Source: an uncultured Candidatus Udaeobacter sp. | GTDB taxonomy: Bacteria > Verrucomicrobiota > Verrucomicrobiia > Chthoniobacterales > UBA10450 | Direction: 5' to 3' | NCBI GenBank assembly: GCA_955652245.1 | Contig: CATPAV010000180.1 | Span: forward strand, 1 to 8,240 | DNA length: 8,240 nt | In this document: positions 5,444-8,240 of the stretch, piece by piece | Position numbering within the stretch: the stretch's first letter is position 1 | Layout of the letters: the number at the start of each line of letters is the position of its first letter | Translations under genes and position numbers: made by a program | Notes under the pieces: generated by a model | The model's input: only the letters and a program-made list of their open reading frames with translations | The model's database searches: none | What the model was told of the DNA's origin: nothing

Positions 5444-7125
5444 AATCCCTTCTTCATCATTGCATCCCGCTTCGACTTGAATTCGGTGCCGAGTTTCCAC
5501 GCGGGAAATTTGTCGCCATCGGCGACTTGGTAGCCGACTTCGAATAAAAGATCGATATCTTGGACGGCGCCGGAGAGGTCCCAGTTCGGATCGACTTCGT
5601 CCGAGACTTGGTGGTAATGATGCGCCGTGTAGTCGTCTTTCTTTTGCTGTCCGAAATTGGCTGGCTTGCCGACAAAATCTTTGCCGCCGCCGGTGTAAAG
5701 TGAAGGCACGCCGAGCTTCGAAAATTCAAAATGATCGGCGCGGTAAAAACTGCCTTTCTCCGGCTGGCTGTTCGGGGTCATCGCCCGGCCGTTTCGCTGT
5801 GCGGCTGCCGCCAGCAAGTCATCAAGCGTTGAATTGTTGTCGCTCAGATCTTCGATGTCGTGCGTTTTCCCCCACGGATTCACGGTATCGATGTTGATGT
5901 CGGCGAGTGTTTTCTCGAGCGGATAGAGTGGATGTTCGGCATAAAATTTCGCGCCGAGCAATCCCGCTTCCTCCGCGGTTGTGGCCATAAACAACACCGA
6001 ACGTTTCGGCAGCGGGTTTAATTCCATGAAAGCGGCTGCGAGCTGGATGAGGGACGCAACACCGGATGCGTTATCGATCGCACCATTAAAGATCTGGTCG
6101 CCCTGCAATTCGGGATGACGCCCGAGATGGTCCCAGTGCGCGGTATAAATTACGTACTCGTTCTGTAATTTCGGATCGCTGCCGTCGAGCTTGCCGATCA
6201 CATTGCGCGACTTAAATGGGCGCAACGTTTGTTTGACCTCGATGTTGGCTTTCGTATTCAACGCTACCGGCCGGAATTCTTTGGTTGTGGCGCTTTTCTT
6301 CAGCGAATCGAAATCTTGACCGCAATCAGCCAGCAATTTCTTTCCGACATCGAGCGTGACCCACGAGCGCACAGGCAATGCGTCCATGTTCTTGTTTGGA
6401 TTGTCGATCTCGTAATTTTCCTTTGCCCAACTCGTTTTCACAACCAAATACGGATATGCGGCCGGCTCGGTTTCATGGATGATCACAGCTGCCGCGGCGC
6501 CTTTTTGCGCGGCGATTTCGTATTTGTACGTCCAGCGCCCGTAATACGTCATCGCTTTTCCTTTAAACATCTTGTCATCCAGCTTCGACGCATCTTTCGG
6601 ATCAGGAATCGGCGGATCGCCGATTAACATCAGGATCGTCTTGCCATGAACATCGACATCTTTGTAGTCGTCCCACCCGTACTCCGGCGCGACGATGCCG
6701 TAGCCAACGAAGACGACATCCGATTTGTCGATCTTGATCTCCGATTGAAGACGCGCCGATGAGGCGACGAAATCATCGGGATATCTCAACTCGGTCGTTT
6801 TATCGCCAATCGCAAGCGACATCCTCGGCTCGCTCTTAATTCCGACGAGCGGAACTTCCTGTATATAACTGCCGTCCGGATTTCCCGGCTTTAAGCCGAT
6901 CTGCTTAAGCTGGTCTGTGATGTACTTGACCGACAGCTCTTCGCCTTTTGTTCCCGGCGCGCGACCTTCGAATTGATCTGAGGCGAGAATCTTGATGTGC
7001 GCGAGCAACCCGTCCGGCGTGATCGCCTCCAGCGCTGGCTGCAATCGCATTGCCAATTGATCGATTGCCAAGGCCGAGATCGCATTTGCGAGGAGAATCG
7101 CAACAAACCACCGTGTTGTTCGCAT
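5437..7125 (-). CDS. Secreted M28-family zinc metallopeptidase with PA-type insert
   Basis: A 562-residue peptidase, probably an aminopeptidase that removes N-terminal residues from peptides outside the cytoplasm. Residues 1-20 (MRTTRWFVAILLANAISALA) form a signal peptide, which supports the ATG at 7125. A protease-associated-type domain occupies roughly 130-260. The M28 catalytic core follows with all expected di-zinc ligands: H330 and D332 in AHWDHLG, D351 in GAIDNASG, E385/E386 in TTAEEAGLLGA, D413 in NIDTV and H505 in HYHQVSDEVD. Length matches the PA-containing M28 group. No Shine-Dalgarno sequence is seen; a palindromic repeat ends 7 bases before the ATG. The gene stops inside a terminator hairpin. 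Substrate specificity cannot be read from sequence. The M3 peptidase and peptide-transporter remnant upstream fit a peptide-utilisation locus. Confidence 0.93.
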   Translation of the reverse strand: MRTTRWFVAILLANAISALAIDQLAMRLQPALEAITPDGLLAHIKILASDQFEGRAPGTKGEELSVKYITDQLKQIGLKPGNPDGSYIQEVPLVGIKSEPRMSLAIGDKTTELRYPDDFVASSARLQSEIKIDKSDVVFVGYGIVAPEYGWDDYKDVDVHGKTILMLIGDPPIPDPKDASKLDDKMFKGKAMTYYGRWTYKYEIAAQKGAAAAVIIHETEPAAYPYLVVKTSWAKENYEIDNPNKNMDALPVRSWVTLDVGKKLLADCGQDFDSLKKSATTKEFRPVALNTKANIEVKQTLRPFKSRNVIGKLDGSDPKLQNEYVIYTAHWDHLGRHPELQGDQIFNGAIDNASGVASLIQLAAAFMELNPLPKRSVLFMATTAEEAGLLGAKFYAEHPLYPLEKTLADINIDTVNPWGKTHDIEDLSDNNSTLDDLLAAAAQRNGRAMTPNSQPEKGSFYRADHFEFSKLGVPSLYTGGGKDFVGKPANFGQQKKDDYTAHHYHQVSDEVDPNWDLSGAVQDIDLLFEVGYQVADGDKFPAWKLGTEFKSKRDAMMKKGLN

Positions 7126-7132
7126 AGGTATT

Positions 7133-7189
7133 CTGTAGCGGCGCTCTGCGAGCGTCGCAAATTTCGGTCGTCATAGACCGCCGCTACAG
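7133..7189. repeat. REP-like nested palindrome upstream of the M28 gene
   Basis: Outer arms ctgtagcggcg (7133-7143) and cgccgctacag (7179-7189) are perfectly complementary over 11 bp. Two small hairpins nest inside: tgcga/tcgca (7147-7151 and 7155-7159) and cggtc/gaccg (7165-7169 and 7176-7180), giving a cruciform-like shape. It lies between the OppA remnant stop and the M28 start. It resembles the short intergenic palindromes that occur in many copies in bacterial genomes, but only one copy is visible here. Confidence 0.6.
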
Positions 7190-7190
7190 T

Positions 7191-7335
7191 TCATTCCAGG
7201 TGCACATATTTGTAGGGATGATGATCAAGAATCGCCGGATACCAGCCTTTTACGCTTGGGCAAATCAAAAAGGCGTGCATGTAAAAATAGACGGGCAAGA
7301 TTGGCGCGTCCTCGAGCAGAATTGTCTCCAAGTGG
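7191..7335 (-). pseudogene. 3' remnant of an OppA-type peptide ABC transporter substrate-binding protein gene
   Basis: The minus-strand frame ending at TGA (7193-7191) encodes about 47 residues with the C-terminal signature of peptide/nickel-binding proteins (SBP family 5): LETILLEDAPILPVYFY, then VKGWYPAILDHHPYKYVHLE. In intact OppA-type proteins this tail follows about 500 residues, usually with an acidic AE-IL--E-P-IPIYYY motif. Here the similarity fades upstream of about 7335, where the frame runs into an Arg/Ser-rich sequence and a terminator hairpin. No SBP body is present up to the M3 stop at 7414. This is best read as the tail of a deleted gene. The recognition is by motif memory, not by alignment. 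Confidence 0.65.
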
Positions 7336-7360
7336 TGACAGGATGCGAGGGAAAGAGCGC

Positions 7361-7384
7361 GTTTGCTGCGAAGGCGCAGCAAAC
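7361..7384 (-). terminator. Terminator-like hairpin downstream of the M3 peptidase gene
   Basis: A perfect 10-bp inverted repeat, gtttgctgcg and cgcagcaaac, encloses a 4-base loop (7371-7374). On the minus strand the stem is followed by GCGCTCTTTCCC, a weak U-containing tail. It lies 30 bases after the M3 stop codon. It is a plausible terminator for that gene, although the U-tract is poor. Confidence 0.5.
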
Positions 7385-7413
7385 AGCACGCGAGGCGCGT
7401 GCGTCCCCCGGCA

Positions 7414-8240
7414 TCATCGACCTTCGTGAGACGGTCCAGCGGGCGCTTTCTTCTTTTCTTGCGGACCGATGCCGATCTTTTTCAGGAATGGCTGTACCGA
7501 TTGCTTGCGGCCAAGGAACTTCTCGATGGAGACGGTCACGTCGCGCGAATCGCCCGGTTCGTAAATTTCGTGCCGTAATCGCAATCCTGCTTGTTTGTCG
7601 AGATAACCGTCCCTGGCTTTTTCGAATACAGTCGCCATATCGGCCGCGATCGCGTCCGCCCACGCGTATCCGTAGTACCCCGCATCGTAGCCGTTCAAAT
7701 GGCCAAAGTAAGACACGAATGTCGTGCTTCGATCGATCGGCAGAAAAACTCGTTCCAGAATCGGATTCGAGATCGCTACGCAGTCATATGAATCGTCTTC
7801 CGGATGCTGGTCGTGCAGCGCGAGATCAAGCGATGCGAACGCAAACTGGCGTCGATAGAAAACGCCAGCGGTGGCCAGTTTCGCGTCGTTCATTTTTTTG
7901 ATGAGTTCGGCCGGAATTTTCTTCGACGGATCGCGGTAATCGGCTGCAAACGTGTCGAGTACCTTCTTGTCCCAGACCCAGTTTTGCAGCATTTGCGACG
8001 GCGCCTCGACGAAATCGCCGGGGACATGTGTTCCGGCGAACCGTCCATACTTGGCGCGCGTCGTGATGGAATGCAGCGCATGGCCGAACTCGTGGAATAG
8101 CGTTTCAACGTCGGTGTGCGTCATCAATGAGGGCTTGTCACGCTCGCCGGTGGGAAATTGCAGAGCAGGGCGACGGTTGGTCGTTGATATTTTCCGTCGG
8201 GCAACAGTTTGCCGCCGAGAATCTCGAACTCAGCGAAGTG
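7414..8240 (-). CDS. M3-family zinc oligopeptidase (thimet-oligopeptidase-like), frameshifted, N-terminus outside window
   Basis: Two minus-strand frames together encode the C-terminal catalytic part. Frame one (8240 to about 8151) reads HFAEFEILGGKLLPDGKYQR then PTVALLCNFP and would stop at TGA 8126-8124. Frame two continues TGERDKPSLMTHTDVETLFHEFGHALHS and runs to TGA at 7416-7414. The HEXXH zinc motif (HEFGH) is intact, as are the third ligand Glu in DFVEAPSQ, the GYDAGYYGYAWAD substrate-side motif, and the FLGR-type C-terminal helix. GTHVPGDFVEAPSQMLQNWVW is very close to thimet oligopeptidase. These enzymes cleave short peptides, usually in the cytoplasm. One base appears missing near 8151, next to GGG and AAA runs on the plus strand, so this is either a real pseudogene or a sequence error. 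A start at 8127 (TTG) would leave an enzyme lacking its N-terminal domain. Confidence 0.85.
8145..8156 (-). other. Frameshift point in the M3 peptidase gene
   Basis: Conserved M3 sequence switches frame here: CNFP is read in one frame and TGERDKPSL in the next. The change needs one extra base in the codons TTC CCA CCG to restore NFPTGERD. The plus strand has ggtgggaaatt at 8149-8159, a short homopolymer context that is prone to indels. Confidence 0.7.

Noticed and set aside
7126..7170. Possible promoter for M28 (TTGCGA, 17 bases, TACAGA)
   Set aside because: The -10 match is only 3 of 6 and lies within the palindrome about 10 bases before the ATG, which would require an essentially leaderless transcript.
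7200..7901. Plus-strand 233-codon frame
   Set aside because: It is antisense to the M3 catalytic region and the OppA tail, and its Arg/Ser-rich composition is typical of a shadow frame.

Overview
All genes in this window lie on the minus strand, so the map is best read from right to left. No rRNA, tRNA, CRISPR array, transposase or integrase gene is visible. Base composition is moderate. The gene set (secreted M28 peptidase, M3 oligopeptidase, large membrane-anchored TPR proteins, a tiny AURKAIP1/COX24-type basic protein) points to a free-living Gram-negative-type bacterium. My best guess is a soil or environmental Verrucomicrobiota; this is an impression from gene content, not a demonstrated placement.

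Right part (8240-7126): the C-terminal half of a thimet-oligopeptidase-like M3 zinc peptidase, whose reading frame is broken by one net missing base near 8151. After it come a terminator-like hairpin (7361-7384), a 3' remnant of an OppA-type peptide-binding protein gene (about 7335-7191), and a nested palindromic repeat (7133-7189). The repeat ends 7 bases before the start codon of the next gene.

Middle right (7125-5437): a complete secreted M28 metallopeptidase with a protease-associated-type insert. It ends in a 13-bp hairpin that contains its own stop codon.

Middle (5412-about 4570): the most interesting part. It reads as a two-cassette integron-type array with no integrase in view. Each cassette carries one 94-codon gene whose TAA stop is embedded in an RYYYAAC box. 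Between the two genes is a well-formed 123-bp attC site: R box pair, a 17-bp stem with two extrahelical bases on the canonical arm, and a 60-base variable loop. The first core site (GTTAGGT) begins 2 bases past the M28 terminator stem. The attC site of the second cassette looks degenerate.

Left part (4457-1): a putative promoter, then four co-directional genes: a 34-residue basic protein of the AURKAIP1/COX24 (mS38/bS22) type, a 614-residue membrane-anchored TPR protein, an AI-2E/PerM-family membrane transporter, and the N-terminal 289 residues of a second membrane-anchored TPR protein that runs off the window. Gaps of 77, 43 and 70 bases make one transcription unit plausible.

Two themes emerge. 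One is peptide breakdown and uptake (M3, M28, OppA remnant). The other is a cell-envelope TPR/transporter cluster. The integron cassettes sit between them as a likely acquired insertion.
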